64,000 bases of DNA, from NCBI GenBank assembly GCA_010093705.1, contig MU006092.1, positions 1,384,500-1,448,499 on the forward strand. The letters run 5' to 3'. Positions 1-11,564 of this stretch are shown in pieces. The position numbers were made by a program, and so were the translations under genes. Numbering within the stretch: position 1 is the first letter of the stretch; each line of letters opens with the position of its first letter. Under the pieces are notes generated by a model. That model was given only the letters and a program-made list of their open reading frames with translations, had not been told where the DNA came from and did not search any database. The stretch comes from Patellaria atrata CBS 101060 (taxonomy: Eukaryota; Ascomycota; Dothideomycetes; Patellariales; Patellariaceae).

Positions 1-1738
1 CAATCAATCATGGAGAGGAGCCGAATCCACAGCAATTCATGCTATTTGGCCCCGCGGTGACGGATCTGATACGACTTCGAGATTTCACCACTCAACGCGT
101 CGACGTCGGCTCTCGTTTTCTCACAACTAGTCGACAACGAAACGGCAGTAGACTCGTACAAAATTCAGATTGGCCTTTTGAGCGTTGGCGACAAGATACT
201 CTGTGTTCAATTGTTGAACCCAAAAACCATTTCCCTTGGACAACCACTGATTGTACCAAGTCTTTCGCCAGAGGTTTGGGACGAGGCTCGAAACCGGACA
301 GAGGCTCTACACAAGTCTCTACACCAGAAGCTTCCACGCCGGGTTCTACACAAGAAGACTTTACACAGCAGAATCCTACTACCCAGTAGTGGAATTCTCT
401 GACCATTCCTTCAATTATCCATCTTCCGAATCCCCCCGCCCTCATTCCAACCTGTCCGCCAAATCTCCATTCCTTCTCTCTTTCTGAACCAGAATCCATC
501 TTCACCCTATCCTCAAACTCGCATAAACGCGTTCGAAGGCTTAAAACAAGATCGATTCAAGCAAGAGACCTAAAAAACGGCTCGGACTTTTCACAGAAGG
601 AGATCGGCATGTCAACCAACTTCCTCGACAGATCAAGCACGTCAATCAAATTCAGAACCATCCCCAGCTAGTACGACTCCTCGACCCTCATCTACTACTA
701 CAACAACACGTCAACCTGATACAGCGGACAGCGCACCTCGATCCCAAAACCACCGACACAGAACGTCAACCTAGTAGAGTACTTGATTTTGGTGCCGCAG
801 TTTATAACGGTACAGTACCTTACACCGGTCCATCAAGTCAGCCCAGCACATCACATCAGCCTAGTGCATCAATTCCAATCCGATGCATCACCTCAATCTG
901 GTAAACCACGTCAATCAAGCAGCTTAGCTCGATCAAGTACCAGTACCCTCGTCCAGTACACGGAATAAACCCAGTAAATCACATCGACCCAGGGGAAAAT
1001 CTACTTCAGCCTTTCCGACATAATTCAAGGCATTCTCTCCCACGTTAGCACGCAACCACAATAAAGCACTCAAAAGCCAAGTTAGAGCCTCGATCCGGTA
1101 GGGTCCCCAAATTTGGCTCCGCGGTACTCCCTTCGAAACCAGTCCCTCCCAGCGAAACTTTTGAGGAGCAATTCCAAGACCCAGGAGTACGCTTAGACTG
1201 ACCCCTAAATTCATCAATTAACCTACCAGGCAACCGCATTCAAAAGATTGGTGAAAGGGCACGACCTGCTGGCAGAAGAACAGTCTATACCAGTACAATT
1301 CGTCCCCGAACCAGCAACGGAACTCCTCCACCTTCATTCGACAGATCCCTCTTCAGAACGCCTTCTCCACCGTCTCCACCGCCCCGAAGTCCTTTACGCC
1401 CAAGGCAGCCGCGTACCAACAACATCTCCACCGAGCGCTTCGAGCCCAAACCAGCAACGGGAACAAGATCTCAAAGCCCTCGTCCCGGCACTCCTGTCCA
1501 GTCACCACGGCGCAGCCACCAAAAGTCAAAGCCTTAAAAACCAAATCCCACAAACCCAAACCCAAATCCATCCCAAAACCCAAGCACCCCACAAAGAAGA
1601 AAACGATCAATACGCCCATCCAGACTCCTCTCCAGCCACGCGAGCTCCTCGAACGCTACGTCCCGCGCCGCAGCCAAATACCACCTCTTTCCACGATACC
1701 CTCCACAGACCATCAAACAAACCCAACAACCAGCAATA
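1..1738 (+). pseudogene. Decayed Ser/Thr/Pro/Gln-rich coding stretch
   Basis: No single reading frame stays open, yet composition is strongly coding-like on the plus strand. At 39-389 one open frame ends in a Thr/Gln-rich tail and may run in from the left edge. Around 605-770 a frame reads as disordered protein rich in S, T, P and Q. From about 770 to 880 the coding-like signal moves to another frame (containing VLDFGAAVYNGTVPYTGP), then to a third at 880-955. A Pro/Ser/Arg frame follows at about 1202-1532. The interrupting stops are mostly TAG or TAA where CAG or CAA would fit. I infer a low-complexity gene broken by frameshifts and C-to-T changes. It could instead be uncorrected assembly indels. 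Function is unknown. Confidence 0.35.
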
Positions 1739-2281
1739 ATGCCAACTCAACCCTCCCCCATAACATACACCCTCCGCCTCAAATTCCACAAAACAACAGT
1801 CCTCCTGCACGTCGATCCTCTGCAGACCCTGCACTCTCTCCGCTCGGATCTCCTCACAGCTCTCCGTCAAACGTGTCCGGATGGCACGATCGGCGGTCTC
1901 GCTCTCCTTCCTGACACGCCGGAGGAGATTGAGCTGGCGGTGCCGAGGGATTTGAACGATGCGAGTAAGGGATGGGTTAGGGTTCTTGCTGCCGGCGAGG
2001 GGAGCCAGGGGGTGGGGGATGTGGTTACCGCGAGGGGTGTGAGGGATGGGGGCGTGTTGGCTTTTAGGTTTAGGAGTGGAAGGGAGGCTGGTGGTGTGGA
2101 GGTTAGCGAGTATAGGGGCAAGGGGAAGGCGAAGGCGGTCGAGGTGGAGGAGTTGAATCTCAATGCGGATTTGGAGGAGGATGAGGATGGAGAGTGGGAT
2201 GTTGTGCTGCCGAGTTATGAGGATGCGTATGGGGTTGAAAATGAGGGTGATGTTGGGGCTAGGGGGGAGTTTGTGGGGTAA
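1739..2281 (+). CDS. Small conserved fungal protein, function unknown
   Basis: A 180-residue intronless ORF. The N-terminal 35 residues alternate hydrophobic and polar residues (ITYTLRLKFHKTTVLLHVDP), as in a beta-hairpin, and the middle contains a KGWVRVLAAG-like strand before a second short strand (GGVLAFRFRSG). This pattern resembles a beta-grasp or ubiquitin-like fold known from uncharacterised ascomycete proteins, but I cannot name the family with certainty. The C-terminal third is very acidic (NADLEEDEDGEWD) and probably disordered. The start is the first ATG in frame after the degraded upstream region, although the frame is open further 5-prime without an ATG, so the true N-terminus could be longer. 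GC content is high and codon use is clearly coding. No membrane segment or signal peptide is visible. Confidence 0.6.
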   Translation: MPTQPSPITYTLRLKFHKTTVLLHVDPLQTLHSLRSDLLTALRQTCPDGTIGGLALLPDTPEEIELAVPRDLNDASKGWVRVLAAGEGSQGVGDVVTARGVRDGGVLAFRFRSGREAGGVEVSEYRGKGKAKAVEVEELNLNADLEEDEDGEWDVVLPSYEDAYGVENEGDVGARGEFVG

Positions 2282-2486
2282 AGGTAAGTGCGCAGGTTTC
2301 TCGTGTGCTCTGGTTGTCTGGTTGGCGTTCAAAAGTAATGGCGTTCGTGTTGCTCTATCCGATAGGTCGGGAGAGGGGGAGCGGATTTTTTAAGGGGGAT
2401 GGGGTTCAGGGGGGTTTCATCACTGGCTTTTTCACTTTTCATTTCGGTAGGTAGGGACATGAGGGGTTCGATAAGCTATTGTAGCG

Positions 2487-2518
2487 GCATAGCATAGCAT
2501 AGCATAGCATAGCATAGC
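2487..2518. repeat. (AGCAT)n microsatellite
   Basis: About six tandem copies of a 5-bp unit downstream of the small conserved gene. Confidence 0.9.
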
Positions 2519-2658
2519 GATGGCGTGGTCCGTTAGGGTCTCATCCATCATTAGAGTCAGTATTAGAATCATTAGAATCGGTTTATTCGGCCATTGGATA
2601 GAGTAAGACGGATTGGAGTTTGATTTTATTTTACTTTTTTTTTCTTTTGTGCGTTAAA

Positions 2659-2679
2659 GGGGGGGGGCGGAGGGGGGGG
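2659..2679 (+). repeat. Paired poly-G runs
   Basis: Nine consecutive G, then CGGA, then eight G. Long G tracts of this kind can form G-quadruplexes and are prone to sequencing error. Confidence 0.7.
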
Positions 2680-3130
2680 TTGGATATGTGTTCGTGTGAT
2701 ATGGGATCAATACGCAGAGTTAAAACCGAGTCGTGATCAGCAAATACCCGACGCCCCCAATATCCAATACCCCAAACCCAAGCATCGAGAATTAGGGGAG
2801 AGGGCATGAGACGATATGATGTTGGACTCTCAGTCCCAATCTCGATCTCACCCGATTCCAGCCCATACACCCGAGCACCAGTAAAGGGGATAGAAACCTG
2901 AAGTAATCATGCTGAGGTCGATCGCGCCCATTTACGAACCCGTGCAAAGATGTAGATGTAGATATAGGTGTGCGGGTATGTAAAACCAAACGTATCCACC
3001 AAACCTGCCAAGGGTTTTTGAGGTAGAGTGGGAGGCGTTTGTGGACTGGCTACCTTAGTCTTCTGCGGTAGATTGGATAGGTGAGGTGGCCGTGAAGGAT
3101 GGGGGAAGCGATGGGAGATTCTGGGGGAGG

Positions 3131-3212
3131 GTGGAGATGAAGATGGAGATGGAGATGGAGATGGAGATGGAGATGGAGATGGAGATGGAGATGGAGATGG
3201 AGATAAAGATGT
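3131..3212. repeat. (GGAGAT)n hexanucleotide repeat
   Basis: Roughly twelve tandem copies of a 6-bp purine-rich unit in the gene-free stretch 2282-3543, which otherwise holds only low-complexity G-rich DNA and no supported gene. Confidence 0.9.
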
Positions 3213-3543
3213 AAATGTAAATGTAATCTGGGAAGCGAGCTGGATGGGGTAGGGTGTGTTTGATAATCGGGAGCGGTTAGGGGGTGTGGTTGTGTGCGTG
3301 TCTGAATTTACTGCTGACCGGTATGGATGAAATCAGTGCTGTCGGGAATGGGCGGAATTCTAGTCGAGGATGCGGACGATGCAGATGATATGAAGTAAGA
3401 CGGGGAATTCACCGGATGGAGAATCCCAGATAGAGGGATGTAGTCGCGAGCTGAATACCATATGAATCAGTGTTGTGGAGAATGGAATAAGCTATGACAG
3501 ATCGCGGTCGAGGATGTGGATGATTGCCGGGCTGAAATAGTGT

Positions 3544-5270
3544 TCAGTCGTCAATGACAACGGACTCCATACGACGAAGGGGTCTTTGCGGCGGCTTGGG
3601 TAGATCCTTGGGGCCCGCGGTGACGACGGGTGGTTTTTGGATGCAGTCGAGGTACGAGTAGTCGAGTTTCCAGTCCTTTAGTCTTTCCAACTCGTTGTTC
3701 TCCACCATTTTCCGAAGCCTCAGGAATTGTTGGCATAGAAACTCGCTGTAGAATCTCTTGACGCCTGTCAAGGGACGATCATGTGCTATGCTGTCTTCAA
3801 GAAGACATTGACGCAGTGGGGAAGTCTTTGATGTGCGGCCGAAGATATATGTTGGGTCATCGTCGTCGTAGATCCAGTCACCCTAATGGATTTCACCGCG
3901 GAGGGTATCCAGGGCAAATCTGGCTGTCTCAGGGATGCTGAGATTTACACTGATAAGATAAAGGGAGATGAAATCTTGCAGCCCATCCTCGTGGCCCAGA
4001 TCATATTGAATACGGCCAGTCTCGACGAGTTGGAGCAGTAGTGCGAATGAGTCAGCGAAGTAGAAGTCTTGATCTCTTAGCTCTATTCGATTCCCTTTTT
4101 CATCTTTTGCATCGAAGTAATTCTTTAGCTTAAGTGCCCATGCGAGAATAAGTGACCGATGAACTAAGAATTCCGTAGTCTCTTCCTCAGAAGTGTCGCC
4201 AATCTGGATGATTAATATGTTTTATTGAGAGAAATAATCACTAAGAGAACATTAGCATAGTGCTAGAGAAGGAATCAGTTTGGAGTACCTCATGTTCAGT
4301 TCCAGAGGAATGCGGAAAAGGTCCTGCAGCTTGGTTTCCTTATCCTATTTGATGCAGCCGGTGTTGTACATGCAGTAGATCGAGTCTCCCCAAGCCCAGT
4401 GCCCTCTGATTGTAGAGAGACTCGTATATTAACCATATGAGAATCCCCGACGAGGGAAGTTTTAGAGGTTGCGTTTGCCATTGCGTCCGGAATTGTAATA
4501 AGGCTGGTATGTGCGCCACGGACCATGGCCTGTTCGGTCACTGTGACTGATGTCTCTGATGAAGAGATCCGAGGAACGGAAGATGGTACTGATGTATCTT
4601 CCCGATTTCTAGTACTATCATTGTCGCCCTCCCGAACGGTCTCGGATGTCATAGTGGGCGGACGTTCATTTATCACAAGGGCGGATCTGAGAGTTACTAG
4701 AAACCTGGAGTGCAGTAGAAGTGGTCCTTTCATCACCAGAACTCGATAAAAGTTCAGGTTTGCAGTCTGTATTGGGTAATCCAGATTGACATCCATCTTG
4801 TAGCTGGAAGAACCCACCAGACCCTCCCGTGTGTGGCAGAGTATCCGATGATGCTCGGTGATCTTCAAGAAGGGTAAGTTTAGTCCGTTTTTCTCCTCAA
4901 TGTGACATTCACATTCTCTGAGCTCGACCTCATATATCTTTGTCTGTGAACGATAAAGTAATCATCCTCCACTTTGATTGTATTATCGTCGACTTGATCG
5001 ATTCGGCGTTTTCCCGAGGGAGGGTTGGATACAGGTATCGCAGGAGATGTTTCTCTGAGAAGAGATGAATCTGGTACCACTGATACTAAATCACCGCTTT
5101 CCGATTCATAAGGAGAACATGGAGATGGAGACCTCCTCTCAACTGCGCGGACCTTTTAGTCAACGCTACTGATAGGCATTGCTGTGCCACTTTCATTATT
5201 TCGTGGAATCAAAATATAGGGTAACTCCGCGAGGAAACTCTCGGAGTTTCTTGTAAATCAATCCTTGTTA
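3544..5270 (-). pseudogene. Decayed BTB/POZ-domain protein gene
   Basis: Reading the minus strand, the 3-prime part (4203 to 3544) encodes a clear BTB/POZ fold: IQIGDTSEEETTEFLVHRSL, then a helix pair and ISLYLISVNLSIPETARFAL. BTB domains mediate protein-protein contacts, often as cullin-3 adaptors. The frame is broken by one TAG at 3883-3885, after which coding resumes to a TGA at 3544. Upstream (about 5270-4296) further coding-like blocks lie in shifting frames: a disordered Ser/Pro-rich N-terminus containing SSVD-stop-KVRAVERR near 5160, and a block with KIYEVELRECECHIEEKNGL. A likely intron acceptor (ATCCAG) precedes the BTB part. The stops fit CAG-to-TAG or CAA-to-TAA change, so RIP-like decay is probable. 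The exact 5-prime end is uncertain and the upstream blocks could belong to a different gene. Confidence 0.6.
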
Positions 5271-6741
5271 AGACGCACGTGTCCATAGCTGCTTTGAGGT
5301 AGAGTGAATCAGGTTGTCCAGGATACGGGCTGATAACACCAGCCAGTTGAAAAGCGAGGAATGTGGGAATGCAAAAGGGCGAATAATAGTGGTTTAGTTT
5401 TCAGAAGATAAGAAAACGCCCAATGCAGAAGCCTACGTTGTTCGAATTCAACCGTAAGGGCTTTAATGACTTGTCCTTTGAAATTGCTCAAAATAAGACC
5501 AACAGATCGGATGGGAAGTTCAAAACCCGATATCTAAGTGAAGCTCGACCTGCTAATCTCTATGCTTTGATATTTGAGAGCGATATTGCAGAAATACTTC
5601 CAATGATTTAAAGAGCAGTGGAAGAAAATAAATGATGAAAAGCTGTACGAGAATATAAACGAGATATATTTTGGGCAGCAACCACAGAGATTTCATACCC
5701 TCCGACCTTTCTTATCGCTCAAAGGCATTTGTTCGTGTTTAGAGTATGAACTAATCCATATTTATCCTTCGTAAGATGTTGATAGTGTGAGGTATCCAAA
5801 TGGCGAGTGGTTGAAAGTAGGGGTTTGCACTATGGCCTCAAAGAATGGAAATGTTACTATTCCGCACAATACCTTATTAGACCAACTTTCATATCACGGG
5901 ATTAGGTACGGTGTAGAGGTAGAAGTCTCGGAAATCATGGAGGACCTGCACACTTCTAAAATACATGACATTCATCTTGTCGTCTCAATTTGGGTATCAG
6001 ATTGATCCCACTCGGTATTTCAAGCTTAAAGGGGGAGGCTCCAGTGAACGAATACGAAGTGCGGCTACAACGATCAAAAGGAAACTCCGTGGGGTATTCG
6101 TTTGGGAGAGATACATCGCTATTGTCTTGACACATATTGTTGCGAACGAAGAGCATTCGATGATGTTCGATGTTGAAGGTTCGCCAAAACTGTCAAAATT
6201 TGCGGTACTATTTTTACATAACACGTGAGGGTGGCGTCGTCATTGAATCAGGGGTAAAGGATGGTTTGACGGCTTGGCGGAGACGTAAAAAATGCTCAAA
6301 GTAGATTAGTCGCTCGTAACGTTTCTTGTAACACGAGTGTCAACTGAACTCTAATCCTAAAATGGAGATGCATGAAAATATGACATTCTAGCGTTTCGGG
6401 AGGTGATGCGGCCGTGCACCTCTCCTCTCCTTCTTTTACTTACGATCATCCTCAACCCTCATTCCATCCGTTGCCCGCTTCTTGTACATTCCTGGATTTT
6501 TGTCTCCGTCGTTTCCTTCGTACGGCGGTTTCTTCACCTTCGTTGCTTAGTTAATATCTTTTTCTTTGTATTCATCTTATACAGGATACACTCGCTTTAT
6601 CTCTAACCTCCAAGAAATACGCGTTGGACGAACAAGGAAACGTCGAAACCGTTTCAGATCTCCTATCTTCCGATTCTTCTCTCCGTGGGATAAACCTATC
6701 CATCACATATCCTCCTCTATCCTCGGAATCTACGCCCTTTA
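5271..6741. other. Gene-free stretch with weak ORF fragments
   Basis: AT-rich DNA with short plus-strand ORFs of 60-90 codons (for example 5787-6005 and 5965-6228). They have no start context, splice logic or family resemblance that I can see. The last 300 bp are the promoter and 5-prime UTR of the Crh gene. Confidence 0.5.
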
Positions 6742-8207
6742 ATGATGGTTCGCTATCTCGCATCGGCTGCCATCGCAGCACTTCTTTCGGCCTCAGCAGT
6801 TTCCGCTCAGAATGCAGATATCCCCACATGTGGTCCTGGAAAGAAATGCCCTTCAGATACTCCATGCTGTTCGGGTATAACTTGCTCCCAGAGACCTTCT
6901 TTCGGATATCACTAACAATATTCCAGCGTATGGACAATGCGGCCTTGGAGCTTATTGCCTCGGCGGTTGCGATCCTCTTTTCTCACACTCGCTCGATTCC
7001 TGCGTACCCAACCCAATCTGCAAGAGCGCCGACTATCAGTTGAATAACTTGGATGACATTGCGATGATTGATGAATATCTTGGAGATACCGATGGCGTAA
7101 ACTGGGTAGCAAGCGGCAGACCTATCGAATACCCAGATGGTGGCATTCTTTTGACTATGGCGCCTGATACGGTTGGGACGCTTCTAGCAACAACTCACTA
7201 TGTGTGGTACGGCAAAATTTCTGCTAAGATGACAACCAGTCAAGGCAAGGGTGTCGTAACGGCGTTTATTATGATGTCAGATGTCAAGGATGAAATCGAT
7301 TACGAGTTCGTCGGTGTGGATATCAACCACGCGCAAACTAACTTCTACTCTCAAGGTGTAACAAACTGTAAGTTTAGCTGCGCTCATATTGATATTCAAT
7401 ATCACCGCTAACTTCCCAACAGATAATAATGGCGATGAGCACGAAGCACAAAACACTGTCAGCAACTCTTACACTTACACTATTGACTGGAAACCCGACT
7501 CCATAACCTGGTACATTGATGATACCGAGGTACGCCGCCTCGAGCGTTCCTCGACCTGGAACTCAACCTCTAACCGCTTCGATTACCCGCAAACCCCCTC
7601 GCGCATTATGATTTCCCTTTGGCCCGCCGGTTTACCCTCCAACGGCGAAGGAACTATCGAGTGGGCTGGTGGCCTTATCGACTGGAACTCCCGCTATATG
7701 CAAAATGGCTTCTACTATGCCCGCCTTGAAGAGGTTTCCGTCGAGTGCTACGACCCACCCCGTGGCGCTAATGTCTCGGGCTCCAAGAGCTATATCTATA
7801 CCGACTACCGCGGTACCAACGATACTATCGCTGTTACCAACAAGCAGGTTGTTCTTGGCTCGTTTTACAATAGCGGTGAGGATCCCGAGGATGAGGAGGA
7901 TGACCAACCATCTGGCACATCGTCTGCGACAAGGCCCACTAGAACCGCGCAGACCATTCCCGGTGTTGTTGGCGCCGGAAGCAGAGGGGAGGAACCGATT
8001 GAGTCGTCTGCCCCGCAAGACAGTGGATCATCTAATCCGTCCGGCACGAGAGCTGGTGGCAACGATGTTGATACCCCACGACAAACCGGCTCGGGAGTCT
8101 TCTTCCAGGGTGACGATGAGCCAGCTGGGGAAGGTGCTGCGGTGAGAGTTGGCGGGAGTGTGTTTGCGGTTGTTATGGGTGTTGTAGTTGGGTGTTTGGT
8201 GCTATAG
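6742..8207 (+). CDS. Crh-type chitin-glucan transglycosylase (GH16), GPI-anchored
   Basis: Exons 6742-6874, 6927-7367 and 7423-8207 join to 452 residues. The two introns are 52 and 55 nt with clean GT-AG ends. Order: signal peptide (about 1-24, VRYLASAAIAALLSASAVSA), a Cys-rich N-terminal module (CGPGKKCPSDTPCCSAYGQC), a GH16 domain of about residues 90-300, an acidic Ser/Thr-rich linker, and a hydrophobic C-terminus (VFAVVMGVVVGCLVL) typical of a GPI signal. The catalytic ExDxE motif is intact as DEIDYEF (about 167-173). The Crh/Utr2/Crf family links chitin to beta-1,6- or beta-1,3-glucan in the cell wall. The enzyme should sit on the outer plasma membrane or wall. Two consecutive ATGs open the frame; I used the first. 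Neighbours are intergenic deserts, so no operon-like context helps. Confidence 0.95.
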
Positions 8208-11200
8208 TTGGGAGAAAGCCATTGAGCTCGGAAGTGAGAAGGGTGGAGGTAATTTCTTTAAATTCTTGTATCTGCTCTTTTCTATTGTGAAATGCATTTT
8301 TGCGGTTAAAACGGAAGGGTCACTCTTTTGAATTCAGCTGCAATGCTGGAAATCTCCTGTGGATTTAGGCCATAGGCGTATGGTGGAGTTGTCGATTTGA
8401 TAGTCTGCTTAATTACCTTATCAACCTACGTTCTGTCCCGTCCGCATCAGTTGAGCGCCATCAAAAAAAAAAGAGAAGGAAAAAAGGCAAAAGTACACCC
8501 TCTTCGAGAGAAAGCCAAGGAAACCGCTGAAGCGATTTTGCTTGTTATCTTCGCGCTGCGTGGGTTGGGTTTTAAGTTGGTGATGGGATTCGAACGTGAC
8601 TATAGGAAATACGAAATTTGACTGGAGGAAATTGAGAAAGGAAAATTGACTGTACCGCGGCGGAATTGGGGGATCAAGTGGGGTTTGTGGAATATGTTGT
8701 CGTGGGCTTGAGGTGGGGGTTGGGAAGGGGTGAGTGTAGAAAGGGGTGGGATGAGTGGGATGGGTGTTGTGAGTTACCTTATGGAGCACGTGGGTTTCTA
8801 TCTAAGGTACTGGTGAAGTATAGTGGAAGGTAAGGTATGTGCACTGTGCCTTCCTCAGTTATTGTTGGGTTCTTGAACTCTATGTTAGCATGGATGATCC
8901 CTTATCATGGCACTGTTTCGGTCTATTATACTATGATTGTAGAGAGGAATAGTCCATTCTACTATATTAGAGTCACTGTTGTATAAATTCATCCTACTGT
9001 ACAAATCTCCCTTCTATACGAGCTCCCCTACTGTACTGTACAAATTCACACTTTGTACGAACGATTCTACTGTACTCGATGACTATGACGTATGAGATGG
9101 CCTAACTGTTCAATACGGTACGGTACAGATCTGCCTGTAGAAAATGGACAAACTGTATGAAATGGTTAGAGTGTATGGAATAACTACACTGTATAGACTA
9201 GAACGACCACAAACTGTACAAAACACCCACACCCTACAGCATTCTCAGACCGTAAAAAACACCCACATCCAATCCCATTATCCCGAACCAAACACCGAAA
9301 GGAGAAATACCCACAAACCTAACAAACCAACAGCACCCTCTAACCACTAAACCGTCCAAAACAACCAAGCCGTAAAGTACAATACAGTCTCACCTGTTAC
9401 GCCTACACTCCAACTCCGCGACTACTCCCTAATTCAACCTAAACCCGAACCCAAATTAACGTAAGAAATCTAGAAGGAGAGTAAATCGGTAAACATCCCC
9501 ACCCTAAACCGTGCTGAAAACGTAGCACGCTGTTTCAATACTGGGGATAATGAGGGGGAGGGGGTTAGCAATGAATATATTAACTGCAGTATAGGCTAGG
9601 AGAGGGCTGGGGGAAAGGTATGGAGAGCGTTTGGATGTTTAATGATGGGTTGGGTAGGATGAGGTTGGTGGGAATTGTGATGGATTGGTTTGGAGAGTGA
9701 CGGGGTGAGAGGATAGGAGAGGGGAGAAAGGGGGGGAGGATGGGTTAAGGATGGAAGGGGGCGAAAGGGGAGGAGATAGAGAAGAGGAGATGATTTAGAG
9801 AGAGGTATGAATTGGGGGAATAAGGAGTTTGGAGAAGGTTGAAGGCTAGAGAAAAGAGGAGCCTAGAGACGAGAAGAGTCTGAAGGAAAGATGAGTCCAG
9901 AGAAGATGGGCTTTTACACCAGGTATTATTCTAGAAAACGGAAGTTATAGAATTCAGTTCATGCTAAATCCTGAGACCGCGGGACTTTTCTATGTCTGAG
10001 TCCAACTCTATTTCACCTGTTCGTAGTATTCAATACAAAAGGTTGGTTTGGATAGAGGACGAGTTCCTTGATTCGAGCGGTTATCTATTCTTCTTGCATA
10101 TAAATGATTGTGCTTTGTGGATTAGAGGTAGAGGTAGGTGTGTTGCCTTTCGCTTTACCCGAAATGCTTGGGGAGTCAAAAGGGATAGAGGTAAGAGCAC
10201 TTAGGGCGACGAGTTCGTTCCTCTCTTACTACCATGGGTTCTAGAGTAGATGTGTGATTGAATTTTAGCCACTTTGAAAATTGTAACTTTATCTTTGTAT
10301 TTCAGTGCTTGTCCCTGCATCCACAGGAAGTCTAGGAGGCGTGGTTAGCAGAAAGTGAACGATTAGAGGAGATATAATGGCCAAGGACTGATTTTTTATA
10401 TGGATGCAATTACCCGAAACCGTACGCAGCATAACGTGGGGTATTGGCTATTATATGAATCTCGGAGCTTCTTGAAATGGTAGAGAACTAGTGAGCGAGA
10501 TAAAGTGGAAAGGGTCTTCTAGCTAAAATCACTGATTGTCTAGACCTGCAACTTGGGCCCAAAGTAAAAGGTAATAGGTCAGATCAAGATCTATTGATAG
10601 CTGCGTCAGCAAATGTTAAATTTCTCAAAGAGGTAATTCTTCAATCCGCAAACACACCCGCGGATGTCGGCAATGTGTGAAGGCTCGGTGCTTAGTATGT
10701 CGTGTTACCCATCATCCTCGTAAGCCTAGACCAGACATGTTTGCGCCATACCAAGGAATGAAAGATCAAAAGCGGGGGAATCCGAATATACAGAGATAAT
10801 CGTTGGTTCGTAAGTGGGTGTGTACACTACATGGTACAGCGAGGCGTACAACGAGTCGGAAAATTTGGAGGCAGCGAATAGTGGGGAACGAATATCAAAG
10901 AGATTGTACGACAGGACGATACCGCAACCGCTAAACGGAAAAGACACGACATAATAGCGTTATAAAAGAGCTATTGTGAATTACCAATTTGTTAGAAGTG
11001 GAATTACTGATATCAGTATATTTTACAACAGCAAGCGCCAAATATACATAATAAGAAAATGATACATTTTATGGCACAAATCATAGAACGGGAGCATGGA
11101 TATTCTAGTACTATTGATGTTAGACTAATGGTCTTAAAAAACCACCTGTGATATGTCTATCAAGAAGTGTGTTCTAGAGCAAGCAAAGACGGCTTATATT

Positions 11201-11267
11201 GATCGATTCCTATATAGCCTTATAGTACCGTAGCGCACTCAAGAAGATGTCGTGTAGAAATTCTCAT
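8208..11267. other. 3-kb gene-poor desert
   Basis: No coding frame with splice support is visible. At 8960-9240 short motifs such as CTGTACAAA and TACTGTAC recur irregularly. The segment 9180-9480 is rich in C and A on the plus strand and switches abruptly to G-rich purine DNA at about 9540. Confidence 0.6.
9541..9911 (+). repeat. Polypurine-biased tract
   Basis: About 370 bp with very few pyrimidines on the plus strand, including a long G run near 9730 and many GAGGA and AGAAG words. It has no fixed period, so it is a compositional tract and not a microsatellite. Confidence 0.6.
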
Positions 11268-11564
11268 CTAGGAGTAATTGTTGCGTCCATTGGGAAAGCC
11301 CATGAATCTCCATCCTCTCACTTCACCAAATAGCCGAGCTCGCTGGGCGATACAAGTTGGGTTACGGCAGAGACCTCTGACAGGAATAGAACACCTGGCC
11401 TCATAGCATTGCCCTGAAATATCGAAAGGGATACGGTTTTGTGGTTCGCGTGGATCATTTATTCGATGGAGCTGATGCAACGCGAAATTGCAAAACTGTC
11501 TATGGACTATAACCGTTTCATCGACACATCCGCAAGGGTATCTGGCGTATCCTATTTGGCACAT
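11268..11564 (-). CDS. Small Cys-rich protein, function unknown
   Basis: A 98-residue intronless ORF in the middle of a desert. It opens with MCQIGYARYPCGC and contains eight cysteines, including a closing CRNPTC pair. The pattern (CxxxYxxYxCGC near the start, a later H/C-rich middle, CxxxxC at the end) resembles small intracellular fungal proteins of unknown function that recur in Pezizomycotina. This is a recollection of pattern, not a search result. There is no signal peptide, so it is unlikely to be a secreted effector. Basic residues dominate the C-terminus. The open frame is much longer than other ORFs nearby, which supports a real gene. Confidence 0.5.
   Translation of the reverse strand: MCQIGYARYPCGCVDETVIVHRQFCNFALHQLHRINDPREPQNRIPFDISGQCYEARCSIPVRGLCRNPTCIAQRARLFGEVRGWRFMGFPNGRNNYS

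Noticed and set aside
5787-6228. Overlapping plus-strand ORFs
   Set aside because: Short, no motif, no supported splice junctions; probably chance or old debris.
8580-8610. GGGATTCGAAC, resembling the reverse complement of a T-loop
   Set aside because: No matching acceptor or D arm within 100 bp.
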